A stretch of DNA of 64,000 bases from Maylandia zebra (GCF_041146795.1 NC_135187.1:16754556-16818555); one strand, 5' to 3'. Counted from the first letter of the stretch, positions 1 to 11,528 are shown. Notes: a model not told the origin generated them from the sequence alone. Made by a program: numbers and translations.

Positions 1-77
1 CAGTAACCCGAATAAACAATCTAAAGTTGCTCTCCATCACGTGTGTGTTTTCTGTCTCTCTCCTGCCTTGTTCCTCC

Positions 78-130
<53 letters not shown>

Positions 131-2528
131 TGTGTGTACGTACTAGCCAGGGGAAGTGTGGCCTAGTTACCATAGGAACATGTTCGCAGCTTGTGCACTG
201 CTCTCTATCCAACTACCTCCGTTTTTGCTAATGTATTTAGAAGCTCTAATGCTATGCTTGTAGATGAGCAGATCCAAATTAAAGAGCTGAGAACGAAGAT
301 CAAGAAGCAATGTGGATACCGCTCTTGATATCGACCCCGCTAAGATATTATATTATTTCGTGAAAGCACACATCAAAAATGAGGCGATTCTCAAAAACCA
401 TCCCCCCTACAGTCGCCTCTGACCGCCCCTTGTTTGTTTTGTTTCTAACATGTTTTTTTGTAGGCCTTAATGTCGAAAGCAAAGACAACAGCTTTACACA
501 CTGCGCCGACTAATAAAATGATTTCTCTCCCCGTCCCTGAAGGGAAAAGAAATGACTGCTTTCATCTGGGGAGGTAAAGGGAGCACAGTGAGGAGGAAGG
601 AGGAATGAATCAAAGCCGAGTAAAAAGGCAAATGGCGCTATCAAACCTAGAGGATGTCAAAATAAAACTCGGAGCGCGGCTCTGACGGTGAGTGACGCTC
701 CAGTGGAGGATCGAGTGGTTTAAAAAAATAAAAAATGAAATCATCAATGTGCTGAGGTACTTTTGTAAATCTTTATAATGCTGAAAAGGATTGGGAAACC
801 ATGAAAGAGGAGGGAAAAGGAAAAAAAAAAAAGCAGGGCGGCATATCTGAGGCTAGTGCATGTTAAACCCTTCATTAACCACTAGCAACAGCAGTGTTGA
901 TGCATTTCAGAAAGAACAGAAGACTAAGGGGGAGGAGGGGGGACATAGAAAAACATATATAACAGATAAAAACCTTACTGGACCATGACAGACTGGAGAA
1001 GAGGCTAAGAAATGACAATACGCAAAGCTGACGACGGAGAAAAAAAGGAGACTTTGACTGGGTCTCGGCTAAACTGACTCACTTGGGGTTAAAACTCCAG
1101 GTCCACCACCACAGCAAGCCTCCGCTTGACCAACCAACCCAAACTGACTCTGATGGGGCAGCCACGTCTTTGAAGATGTGTCCATGCAGCTATATGGCAC
1201 AGACACAAGTAGAGTTTTCCCTTTAGTTTTTGACATCAGTGAACTAACAATCCCCCAACCCCCAAAAACACAACAATGACAAAAAGTTTTAAAAACAACC
1301 AGAGGAAAAAACGTGAACCTGTTATTGTGCCTGAAAATAACGGTAAAGCAACATTAATAGAGAGAATGTGTCAAACTGTACAAATCAAATGAAAGAGAAA
1401 TGTAATTTTATAGATAGTAGTAAACAGCGCTGAACGTGGAGTTGAAATGACTTTTTACTGTGCAGTAGGTGGAATCGTTCTTCATCTGCATGGTATGAAT
1501 GTCTTTGAGGTTTCTGTTGATAAAATGTTGCTGTAGACAAACAGCAGCGGGAAATTATCTTTCAGGAAAAAAAGAAAAGAAACAGATGTTTAGCTGTATG
1601 ACTCAAATGCAGTAATATGAGAGGTACCATCTGGGGCTGCTGTGGAGCATGCGAACACACAAACTTGTCCATGTCATTAAAAAGATATCAGTTTTTGGGC
1701 TGCAAAGCACGGCATGAGCTTCTTCTTCATCCACCCCATCAGATCTGCCCTTTTTTTTTTAGATCTGCTAGCTAAATGTCACAATGCTGCAGAGCCACAA
1801 GCAGCTTCCATGATTAATTGATAAGCGTTCCTACAGACATGGATCCCCTCCAGGTGTGGTGGAAGAAGTATAAAAAATATCCTGCTTTGAATGATGATTT
1901 GTTTGTGATATGATTTCTCCAACAAAAAGTTCAATTTCCTGCTTTTAAATTCCCTAAAAGGACATTTACGGTAGCTGCCTCTTAAAAAAAAAATCAAGTA
2001 TCAATGAATATGCTAATGTGCTTTTTTGTTTTGTTTAAAAGGTTAAAAAATACTTGATATTACACATCATATTTTCAGTATTTAACAAATGAAGGCTTCA
2101 GATTTTCGCATTATACTCAATTTAAGATGCTTACCGGAGCAGGGTTGACCTCCAAATTACACAGAGAAAGAAGCTTAAACACACAATTTTAGCCGAACCC
2201 ACCTTAAGCAGATGGATGTGAAAGAAAAAAAGCCCTGAAGCTACACTTTTCTGTACAGTGACAGTTTGTCATCCAAGAGATTAAAAAAAAAAAAAAGTGA
2301 GTGGATGGGGTTAGCACACTTTTTTTAAATTTTTTTTTTTAAATTCCTGGTTCTTAAAATAAAACTCACATTACAGGTGAGATTTTTGCAGTCATTTTGA
2401 AAGCTTTAAATAAATATTCTATGACATCAGGAGAGTCCTAATCAGGGCATCTGACTGATTCGTAAAATACAGCTGTATGAGATGCTAACAAGGGAGACTA
2501 CCCACAGAAATCTGAGGTGGGTTATGGC
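1..2528. other. non-coding flank, no gene recognised
   Basis: Apart from the (TG)n tract this stretch holds AT-rich sequence with many A and T homopolymers. No open frame resembles a known protein, and the longer frames are low-complexity or lack plausible splice context. It could include the 3' UTR or introns of a gene lying mostly outside the window, but I see nothing that proves this. Confidence 0.5.
80..137. repeat. (TG)n / (CGTG)n microsatellite
   Basis: About 16 TG units run directly into a CGTG tetranucleotide tract. The Cys-Val and His-Thr rich frames across it on both strands are artefacts of the repeat. Confidence 0.95.
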
Positions 2529-3598
2529 TTTAGTCACACTAGAGCAAAAACAGAATGGCAACCAAAAATAAATCTCTGGTTCTTTAGTGATTGCGTTGCA
2601 TTTTTTCTACATTCGGCACCCAGTTGCATGCAGTTGCAGTTACTAACGGACCACCGTGCAACAACCTCGATCCCTGGGTGACCACGTTGGATTGCAAGGT
2701 GAGGCAACCTGTTTCTGAATAATTTTGATCTGACTGCAATCACTCTCAGATTGTCAAACGTTTGCAGATAATCACCGTTTAATCTATAAGCACAGACCTT
2801 TCTCACTCACTGTGTTTATACACCTCTCTGCATTTAATTATCAGTTATTATTGATCTCTGGCTCTCTTCCACAGCACGTCCTCACCGCCAACCGGTCGCA
2901 GCAGATGGCTGCCACTCCCTGAACCTGGTTCTGCTGGAGCTTTCTTCTTGTTAAAAAGGAGTTTTTCCTTCCCACTGTCGCCAAAGCGCTTGTTTATAGG
3001 GGATCATATGATTGTTGGGGTTCTCTATGTTTTCTCTGTACTATTTATAGGGTCTACCACACAATATAAAACACTTTAAGGCAACTGCTGTTGTGATTTG
3101 GCGCTATATAAATAAAAATGACTTGAATAGATTGGCAATGTGTTGCAATCAATGTGAGTCAGTGTGAGCCGATGAGCATCTGTGCAATAGGGGACAAAAC
3201 TGGTTGCCAGCTGATTGTTTTTATATAGGAATATATCCAGAACACAATGTTGCTGAGCACCTGTGTCAGTTCACAGCTACTTTATGTGTTTCTACATGAA
3301 TTTCTACATGTCTGTTTCAAATCTTCACCAAGTTAATTACCCCATTATCACAAACAGATTGCATTTAATTGCCAACTTGACCTCATTCAACTGCAAATTG
3401 AAAGCAGACTGAGTCCATCTCATTGCTATTTCCTTCCCACCCTTGATGTAACAAAGTCACTTTGAAGACTGGTCGCAGACTGGTCAACGTCTTCAGAGCA
3501 ACCATTGCAAAGGCAACAATATTGCAGGCGATTGCACACGGTTGCAATAAGTTGTCGTGTCGCAGTTTCCAACTACTGTTTCCCCTAGTGTGACTATA
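2529..3598. mobile_element. MITE-like DNA element with terminal inverted repeats
   Basis: The left end has tagtcacactag (from 2531) and the right end has ctagtgtgacta (to 3596), a perfect 12-bp inverted pair. Both inner flanks carry related text with repeated 'ttgca' and 'gttgc' motifs. There is no transposase. A LINE 3' end sits in the middle, so this element is the older of the two. The family name is unknown to me; a non-autonomous DNA transposon is inferred from the paired ends. Confidence 0.55.
2830..3128 (+). mobile_element. LINE 3'-end fragment (fish non-LTR retrotransposon)
   Basis: The text around 2890-2960 (ccaaccggtcgcagcagatg, then the 'gagtttttccttcccactgt' block) and the terminal 'gatttggcgctatataaata' near 3100 match the 3' end of a very common teleost non-LTR element. 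It ends in an A-rich tail near 3128. It is a 5'-truncated copy with no coding part, nested in the surrounding MITE-like element. Confidence 0.7.
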
Positions 3599-5283
3599 GC
3601 ATGCCTCCAGTGGCTGTAAGAGAAGAGATTAAGAGGAGAAAAATGTGGGGACAGAGTTGAGGGGCAGCTCTGCGAGAGCAAACTGATGAGTATTATAAGG
3701 TATTACGTTGTCAGACTGTGTTAAGTTGGAGGAGAGGCTCAGGATAGGAAAGAATTACCAGAACTACAAAAATATCTCCACTTTTTTCTGTTAGCTGGCT
3801 GAAAAAAAGAAGAGGATGAGAAACAAATCCATGGCCTGAGGCAAAAGAAAACAATTTGAGAAAATTGCAGGACAGGATCTCATTGACAAGACTCCCAACT
3901 TTTCTTTTTTTTTTTCAGGGAACATTCAGCTAGACTGTCAAAGCCTTGCTGTCCTTGGCAGCAAGAAGAAGCCCCCTCTGTGCATTGTATTGAAGATGGC
4001 TGAAGAACAGCAGAATTACGACGGAAACTTGGTACTGGAGCAGAATCAGCTCTTTGCCGGCTGCCGGGCTCCCAGCTGACAACTGTGACAGAGTGGCAAG
4101 GAGTCCAGATTCTCAACAGTTCATGAGAAATTGAGAAAGATTAATAGACGTCCGTGATTCACGCCTTTCTATTTCAGCTAAACTAACAAAATAATTTCTG
4201 GAGGAGATGTAGGAGATAGGCGTTTCTTATGAAGATACCCATTTCATATGGAGGAGGATGAGGAAATCCTGCGAGGGACAATGAGTCAGACTGAGCCAAA
4301 CTTATCTTGTTCCATCAAGTGTGCAGCCTTAGACATTTCATTAACTGAAGCACTGCTGTCTCCACTACAGTATGCTTTTTGGTTAGGATGGGGAACGGTT
4401 TAAAAAGAGCCTACTGAGTGCAGAGACGGTGTGACATAATGGACCATGAAGATGGTGGTCATTCACTGTCCCAACCATCAATCCGTTGCCAGTAGAGATG
4501 GAGGAATACCAGCAATAAATGAAATCACTCATGCGTAGTTTGGCAAATCATCTATTGCTCCCAACTACACATACTGAACCCAGTACAAAGTCCAGTGAAA
4601 CTGGGACACTTGCTGGCAAAAGCCATTTTGGCCTAATAATAGATATTCACTAACACCAGTGCTGTTATGTAACGAAACGAAACCTTGCCAAAGTTCTTGT
4701 TGTCATAGTAAACTGACTACCTGACAGGGCTAAAATAACCCAGTTAAATGATTTTGTTTTTTTCTATCTTTTAAAAAAATAAAGACTGAGCTCTTTAAAC
4801 TATCATTATGGATAACCTGCATTCTCTCCACAGTCCATGCAGGTGTTCAATGTGCAACACCCACAGATAGCTCATTAAGAAACTACAGGTGTCAGTGAAA
4901 TTAGTGCAAGCAAAGTCTCGCTGACTCTGAAGTAGCTGACTGCCAAGAGAGAGCAGCAGGTTTGTGCATTGATTAAGATGGAAGTTCCCCTTAAAATAAA
5001 GTAAATTAATGAATCTTGTTTTTCTTAGCGTGGGGCACAAAGTGTTGAATGCAGCTGAGATGCATTAGTACTGCAAAAAGAAAAAAAAAGTGCCTCTGGG
5101 GAAAATCTCTAAAAACATGAGCTATGACATTTAAACACTTATGAATAGTTTTTTTTCTACATTACATGTTATGAATGATTTTCTTTCTACCAATCAGGAG
5201 GCTTCCTGGGCAAAACTACTGTCATATTTAGTCTTGTTCCCTACAAACAACATAGCAGACACTGAGAAGTTTGTACGTGCAAA
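3599..5283. other. intergenic, nothing recognised
   Basis: AT-rich DNA with short T and A runs (for example 3901-3916). No frame here has a recognisable domain, and I saw no splice-bounded conserved coding segment. Confidence 0.4.
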
Positions 5284-5730
5284 CCATAGACTGTATACAA
5301 AAGATGGACACAGTCTCTGGGTCTGTGAAGTGAAGCCAGCAGGGGGAGACTCAGCAAGAACATCTGGTTATATAGAAGTCAATGGGAATAGAACCTTTTG
5401 TCTCTCTTGATCTTTGACTACAGTAAATATTTTTCCAATGAGCACACTGGCTCAGTTAAGACTTTTACCTATTAATGAATAAACATGATGTTCTTCTGCT
5501 CCAAACAATGCCTCTATTAGAATGGAGGATAAAGCAGCGCATGCCTTAGGGCTTGTGAATGACAAGTTGCTACCAAATTAGCATGGAGCGTTTCTCCAAT
5601 TTCTCAGCCAGATCCACCGCTCACTCCTCGTGTTCATACCACCAGGGTAGTGATGGCAAAAATGCTCAGGCATCGCGACAGATCACTAACAACCAGGAGG
5701 CAACACTGAGCTTTTATATACAGTCTGTGG
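5284..5730. mobile_element. MITE/SINE-like element with ~22-bp inverted ends
   Basis: The left end (5284-5305, ccatagactgtatacaaaag..) and the right end (5709-5730, ..cttttatatacagtctgtgg) are inverted copies with a few mismatches. The 447-bp body has no transposase. Related text (gtgggtgatgtcat followed by a 'ctttatatactctgtgg' end) is seen near 54501-54545, and the 'gtgggtgatgtcatg' part again near 58180, so this is a dispersed family within the window. Confidence 0.55.
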
Positions 5731-5830
5731 TGGCACAATAAGTGGGTACTAGGGATACTGACAGCATGTTGCTAATTTAGAAGGTGGTGTACTACATGTA
5801 GCGCTTTAGCCTTAGCTTATACTTTGAGTA

Positions 5831-5865
5831 GTCCCTAACCGCTGTGAATACCAGCGGTTAGGGAC
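5831..5865. repeat. perfect 14-bp hairpin
   Basis: gtccctaaccgctg (5831-5844) is followed after 7 bases by its exact reverse complement (5852-5865). It may be part of a degraded DNA transposon. Confidence 0.8.
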
Positions 5866-6069
5866 CACAACTGCCATTGAATACCTGAAATACGCAAATA
5901 CTTGAGACCCCCCTCAAAAACACTTAAAAACACCAAACATACCTTAAGCTATCGTCTTAATGAAAATAATTGGCGAATATTTTAGATATGCTCTATGAAA
6001 AAAAATCCACAAATAGGAAAATTTTCTGCAAATTTTCTCTAATCCAAACCAGAGGGTGAGGGTGGCACA

Positions 6070-6072
6070 TTT

Positions 6073-6103
<31 letters not shown>

Positions 6104-6105
6104 GG
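6070..6105. repeat. T13-G23 homopolymer tract
   Basis: A run of T (6070-6082) changes directly into about 23 G (6083-6105). Such runs are prone to sequencing and assembly errors, so the length is uncertain. Confidence 0.9.
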
Positions 6106-6835
6106 AGTTTACAGTCATTTACTTAAAATCACCTGAACAGCTTTAATATTTTGAGAAGAATTTCTAACAATAAACTGAAAAAGCAAAAATACACACATAT
6201 ACAGCGCCAGGTTTTGTGTAAAACTGTTTTACATCAGGCGTGATGTCACACCTTGGCTGAACCCTTCACAGGTCACGCATCCTGTAAAGCATGACCTTAA
6301 AAACGAGTTCAGTGAGACAGGCTGAACCAGGACACCTGCCTGCTGTGTGCAGGTCTGCTGAGTTTCACTTCTGTATGAACAGCTGGTGCAGACCCTCCTG
6401 TCTTTGCTGAAGATATGCAGGCTGTGAGGTGGGCTAGCATCACCATACCAGCTGTCACTAACACTAGGTGAATACTTCACAGGGAGATCAATGAAATACT
6501 GTGCATTCACACAGATCCCTAAGTTCCACAACATGACATTTTCCATCTGTCCACACTTGAGAATAACACTTACCCAAAATTATAGGACTTCCTTAAGAAG
6601 AAATCTTAGTTACATCTGTGGATGCAGACTGTATCCGGTGGGCTTTGCAGGGCACTTGGGAGTGGGGGAGCGGGAGGCTGAGGTTGCAGGTTTACTTTCT
6701 TTTTGGGATGAAGGTAGAATCAGTTTGTGCAGACCTGAGAGACGGTTTCCAAATGAAAGCCCGATGCTGTCCTCTTTGAGAGAGAGTTGTGTTTTAATCA
6801 TGAGGCCAACTGGCAGAGCTCCTCTTGTCCCTCAC

Positions 6836-6910
6836 CTGTGCTGCAATGTGTCCATACGTGCTTCTGTCCAGAGCGAAGGCTTCGGGGGGAAACGTGAAGC
6901 CGACTGTCAT
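6836..6910 (-). CDS. candidate first coding exon of an unidentified minus-strand gene
   Basis: On the minus strand an ATG at 6910 opens a frame beginning MTVGFTFPPE. After exactly 25 codons it meets a good splice donor (CAG|GTGAGG, exon end 6836). An in-frame TGA lies just upstream of the ATG, and the segment lies in a CpG-rich patch (about 6830-7130), as expected for a promoter-proximal exon. I do not recognise the peptide and found no second exon between 1 and 6.8 kb. It could be chance. Confidence 0.15.
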
Positions 6911-7140
6911 AGGGATCCCTTCAACTTCAGCTCAGTCCACCACTGAAGCCAAATCCTGCCCCTCAGCAGCGGCTCCGGTGTGCGGCTCGGCAGCTCTCAT
7001 CTGCTTCTCCTCCCTCTCTTCTCCCTCTGCTGCTCCCTGTCCTCCAACTCTATTACGATCCAGAAACTGTGATGTGATAAGAATGCGGCTTCCTCGGCAA
7101 TAAAGACAATCTCTACTGGGGAGCGTTTTTGTCATCTTAA
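6911..7140. promoter_or_regulatory. CpG-rich patch, possible promoter
   Basis: This stretch is clearly richer in G+C and CpG than its surroundings. It could be the 5' UTR or promoter of the candidate minus-strand exon beside it. Frames on both strands are open here, but their composition looks like untranslated sequence. Confidence 0.25.
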
Positions 7141-7619
7141 TTGTTTGTCCCGGGCGCATGTGACTCCAAACAGCCCCTGCGTCGCGGTTTTTTCTTTTAT
7201 TTAATTTTTTATTTTTTTTATTTTTCAAATCTGTGGATAACGTGAACTCCTGTTAACGCATTTGTGTCTACCGATCAACACAGCCAATTATTTCATCATT
7301 TGTCGCTTGTATTTACGTTAAAAACGGCGGATTGGTTACGGTTAAAGCCACGGAGGTCTGCGCATCACTTACATTTAAAAGAATGATTATTAAGGTTGAT
7401 GTCTGTGGGGCTATGCCAACTCTAAGCAGCAGCAACAACCACGGTGCTGCACATTGCGCGCACTAAAAGAAAAAGAAACGCACAGAAGCATTAAAATAAA
7501 TATCCTGGCGTATTTACAGGCGAGATCACTGAAATGTGTAGCAGCACTGGAACAAAGTCTGATTCATGCACATTGTTTCTGGCGTGCTCCATGTTTCTAG
7601 CTAATCTTGGAAAGCGTCT

Positions 7620-8020
7620 GTAGATAACCCTGCGTGGCTCAGCGACGTCCCCATAATCCAGAAATTGATTACGAGGAGGAGGAGGAAAAAATGAGGGGGA
7701 ATCCGGTACCAAATTGACGCGGTGTCCTTTGCGCTCCTGCAGTCCGTCAGCCCCTAATTGTAATTTAACGCCAGTGCGCGTAAAAAGGTGCTCGGTAAAC
7801 GGAGGAGTCTCTCCCCAGAGGGCGGAGATAGAGCGTAAGATAGGCATACAGCGAAACCACCGCCTCCAGAGGCAGCAGAGTCCGCCCTGCGCTGCACCAT
7901 CTCTGGAGTTTGCAATCGCCACAAAACGCAACGAAACGATGACGGTCGGCAGCCCACTGTTCCGCCTGTTATCGACGAAAACGGTACGAGTTGGAAAGTT
8001 CAGCGGAGTTACTTCTTGAA
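7620..8020. promoter_or_regulatory. second CpG-rich patch
   Basis: A second CpG-dense stretch between AT-rich flanks. Open frames overlap on both strands (7714-8019 plus, 7491-7931 minus), but neither has a recognisable domain. I infer a promoter, 5' UTR or CpG island rather than coding sequence. Confidence 0.25.
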
Positions 8021-8489
8021 TATGCAGAGTTAGTGTTTGCAGTGGGGCTCACACGAGAGTAGGGATGCTGCACTTCAAGTTTTTGCATCTGAAAATATTT
8101 CAATGAACTTATTTTATTTATTTATTTTTTGCTTTAATAGCTGCTGTGACGAGTCCTGTAAAAAAACATTTTACTGAATCGGTGCAGCTCAGAAGGCAAA
8201 AAGACTGAGAGAGCCCTCGGGGACTGTGGAAATTGGTTTGTGGTAACTTAATTTCACCTGTGGCATCTGGCGTAAGCACTACAACAACTGACTAGATGAT
8301 TTGGTGCATTAGTGTCCAATCTTTACAGAAACCCCCCAAAAAGATGTAATTGAACAGCAATTAAACACAACACATTCCCAAATTAACCTGTAACCCAGTG
8401 TTAATCTGGCTACTGATGATTCACATAGCACGGAGGTGTCTGCTCAAAGAAGCAACATATTAAAAGGAGAGGTTTGAATTTTAAGAAGC

Positions 8490-8690
8490 CTTTAACAATG
8501 CTCACATGCCAGCTCAGGGACAAAGTTAGAGAGGCGAGGCTGAGATGGCTTGATCATATACAGAGGAGGGATGGTGGATATATTAGTCAAAGGATGTTCA
8601 CTCTGGAGCTGCCAGGCAGGAGGAAAAGAGGAAGACCTCAAAGGATGTTCATGTAGTGAAGGAGGACATGCAGAGTTAAGATGTTAAGAC
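8490..8690 (+). pseudogene. RTE-type LINE reverse-transcriptase C-terminal scrap
   Basis: The plus frame reads RDKVREARLRWLDHIQRRDG, then a PGRRKRGRP segment. This is the familiar C-terminal tail after the reverse-transcriptase domain of RTE/BovB-like elements (Rex3 in fish). It is about 60 residues long, has no RT core or endonuclease, and stops after RMFM at 8656, so it is a dead fragment. Confidence 0.65.
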
Positions 8691-9145
8691 ATCAGGCTAA
8701 AATCTAAAATGTAGAGAATCCTGATTACAGCATTATTTTCCCAAAATTGGAAAGCTTCACAAATAGTCTCAACAAATTATGCAATAGCCTCCACAGGCTG
8801 AGTAGCACTCCACAGGACAGATAAGCTGAGCAGCTCAGTGCCTGTTTATGCCAAATTTTAGGATTCAGTTAGCCAAATAAAGGTGGTATTTTCCAGTGTT
8901 TGATTTTTTTTTAGTAGCTCAGTGTCCAGACAATGGTTCATCACTGAAATGGAGAGGAGTTTTAGCAACTCAATTCAGTCTTTTTTTTCTTCTTCGTGTA
9001 CAGAGAGTGTAAATTTGGGCTGTTTAACTGCTAACCACTGGACAGCAGAAAGATGGGGACTGGGTGAGGTTTGTTGATTTTGTCCCCAGCTTCTTAAATT
9101 TGTATTGACTTGTTTCACATCCAGAAACTTACAATATAGACTCAT

Positions 9146-9976
9146 TAGTTACATCTACTCAACTGCTTGTCAAAGCAAACATCTAATAAGCCAATGACAT
9201 GGCAGCAATTCAAATCAATTAGGCACACAGACATAGTCAGGATGACCTGTTGAAGTTCAAACTGAGCATCAGAATGAAGAAGAAAGGTGATTTATATGAC
9301 TGTGAATGTGGCATAGTTGTTGGTGCAAGACAGGGAGGCCATCTCACAGAGAAAATCAGAAACCCGGTGAGCGGCAGTTTTCATGGTGAAAATACCTTGT
9401 CGAACCCATAGGTCACGTGAGAATGGCCAGACAGCTTCAAAATGATAGTAAGGCAACAGTTACTATCAAGTTAAGCAGAAGAGTGTCTCTAAAGAGAGCT
9501 ACAGCAGCAGAAGACCCCGGCTCGCACCAGGAGCCACTTGTGCCAGTTAGGTAAATGAAACTGAGGCTACAGTTCACACAAACTCTTCAAAACGGGACAA
9601 TCAAAGATTAGAAAACCACTTCATTGTTTGATGAGTCTTGATTTGTGTTGCTACATTAAGATGGTAGAATCCGAATTTATGAGCACAATGGGTACGTTCT
9701 GCAGGATAACGCATCGTGTCTCAAAACTCAGATTATCCCAAACTGGTTTCTTGAACATGACAATGAGTTCACTGTACTCAGATGGCCTCCATATTCAGTA
9801 GTGCAGCCTTCAGACTCGATGGAACAGAAAATTCACATCATGAACAACTCCGCAGCAACTTTGTGATGCTGTCACATCGATATGGAGAACAATCTCTGGG
9901 GAATGTTTCCAGGACCTTGTTGGATCTGTGTCATGGAAAGTACTAGCAAGATGTAACAAATAAAGTAACCAGTATA
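9146..9976 (+). mobile_element. old Tc1-like transposon copy, internally deleted
   Basis: It starts with a decayed end (ttagttacatctactcaact) and finishes with 'agatgtaacaaataaagt', matching the ends of a widespread fish Tc1-like family. Inside are remnants of the transposase reading frame (for example the text giving WFLEHDNEFTVLRWP near 9750), broken by stops and deletions. Its distal end is interrupted at a TA by the younger element starting at 9977. Two related copies lie at about 14293 and 61139. Confidence 0.7.
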
Positions 9977-11526
9977 CAGGGAGTGCAGAATTATTAGGCA
10001 AGTTGTATTTTTGAGGAATAATGTTATTATTGAACAACAACCATGTTCTCAATGAACCCAAAAAACTCATTAATATCAAAGCTGAATGTTTTTGGAAGTA
10101 GTTTTTAGTTTGTTTTTAGTTTTAGCTATTTTAGGGGGATATCTGTGTGTGCAGGTGACTATTACTGTGCACAATTATTAGGCAACTTAACAAAAAACAA
10201 ATATATACCCATTTCAATTATTTATTTTTACCAGTGAAACCAATATAACCTCTCCACATTCACAAATATACATTTCTGACATTCAAAAACAAAACAAAAA
10301 CAAATCAGCGACCAATATAGCCACCTTTCTTTGCAAGGACACTCAAAAGCCTGCCATTCATGGTTGCTGTCAGTGTTTTGATCTGTTCACCATCAACATT
10401 GCGTGCAGCAGCAACCACAGCCTCCCAGACACTGTTCAGAGAGGTGTACTGTTTTCCCTCCTTGTAAATCTCACATTTGATGATGGACCACAGGTTCTCA
10501 ATGGGGTTCAGATCAGGTGAACAAGGAGGCCATGTCATTAGTTTTTCACCCTTTCTTGCCAGCCACGCTGTGGAGTACTTGGACGCGTGTGATGGAGCAT
10601 TGTCCTGCATGAAATCATGTTTTTCTTGAAGGATGCAGACTTCTTCCTGTACCACTGCTTGAAGGTGTCTTCCAGAAACTGGTAGTAGGACTGGGAGTTG
10701 AGCTTGACTCCATCCTCAACCCGAAAAGGCCCTACAAGCTCATCTTTGATGATACCAGCCCAAACCAGTACTCCACCTCCACCTTGCTGGCGTCTGAGTT
10801 GGACTGGAGCTCTCTGCCCTTTACCAATCCAGCCACGGGCCCATCCATCTGGCCCATCAAGACTCACTCTCATTTCATCAGTCCATAAAACCTTAGAAAA
10901 ACCAGTCTTGAGATATTTCTTGGCCCAGTCTTGACGTTTCAGCTTGTGTGTCTTGTTCAGTGGTGGTCGTCTTTCAGCCTTTCTTACCTTGGCCATGTCT
11001 CTGAGTATTGCACACCTTGTGCTTTTGGGCACTCCAGTGATGTTGCAGCTCTGAAATATGGCCAAACTGGTGGCAAGTGGCATCTTTGCAGCTGCACGCT
11101 TGACTTTTCTCAGTTCATGGGCAGTTATTTTGCGCCTTGGTTTTTCCACACGCTTCTTGCGACCCTGTTGACTATTTTGAATGAAACGCTTGATTGTTCG
11201 ATGATCACGCTTCAGAAGCTTTGCAATTTTGAGACTGCTGCATCCCTCTGCAAGATATCTCACTGTTTTTGACTTTTCTGAGCCTGTCAAGTCCTTCTTT
11301 TGACCCATTTTGCCAAAGGAAAGGACGTTGCCTAATAATTATGCACACCTGATATAGGGTGTTGATGTCATTAGACCACACCCCTTCTCATTACAGAGAT
11401 GCACATCACCTAATATGCTTAATTGGTAGTAGGCTTTCGAGCCTATACAGCTTGGAGTAAGACAACATGCATGAAGAGGATGATGTGGACAAAATACTCA
11501 TTTGCCTAATAATTCTGCACTCCCTG
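9977..11526 (-). mobile_element. Tc1/mariner transposon with IR/DR ends and TA duplication
   Basis: The element is 1550 bp, bounded by perfect 25-bp inverted repeats (9977-10001 and 11502-11526) and flanked by a TA on each side (9975-9976, 11527-11528). Each end has two copies of a 19-bp repeat, gtgcagaattattaggcaa: outer at 9983-10001 and 11502-11520, inner variants at 10167-10185 and 11328-11346. This is the IR/DR layout of several fish Tc1 elements. It encodes one transposase on the minus strand with a single frameshift. The intact ends suggest a young insertion. Confidence 0.95.
10305..11308 (-). pseudogene. Tc1-like DD34E transposase, one frameshift
   Basis: The protein starts at 11308 with MGQKKDLTGSEKSKTVRYLA. 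It has an N-terminal helix-turn-helix region (about residues 10-55), then the catalytic domain: first Asp in VLWTDEMRV, second Asp in MQDNAPSH, and Glu in DLNPIENLW. The second Asp and the Glu are separated by 34 residues, hence DD34E. The frame is open from the start to 10538, but the conserved MQDNAPSH block lies in another frame that runs to 10305. The break maps to the short A run at 10611-10615, where one base appears to be missing. Without it the product would be about 334 aa, normal for Tc1 transposases. No other stop was seen, so the lesion may be recent, or a sequencing error. Confidence 0.93.
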
Positions 11527-11528
11527 TA

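Noticed and set aside
21-231. Cys-Val and His-Thr rich small frames
   Set aside because: They are the two strands of a TG/CGTG repeat, with no coding evidence.
6491-6946. 151-residue plus frame
   Set aside because: No recognisable domain; it overlaps the CpG-rich patch and the better-supported antisense mini-exon.
7491-7931. 146-residue minus frame and overlapping plus frame in the CpG patch
   Set aside because: GC-rich DNA keeps several frames open by chance; neither strand shows a family motif.
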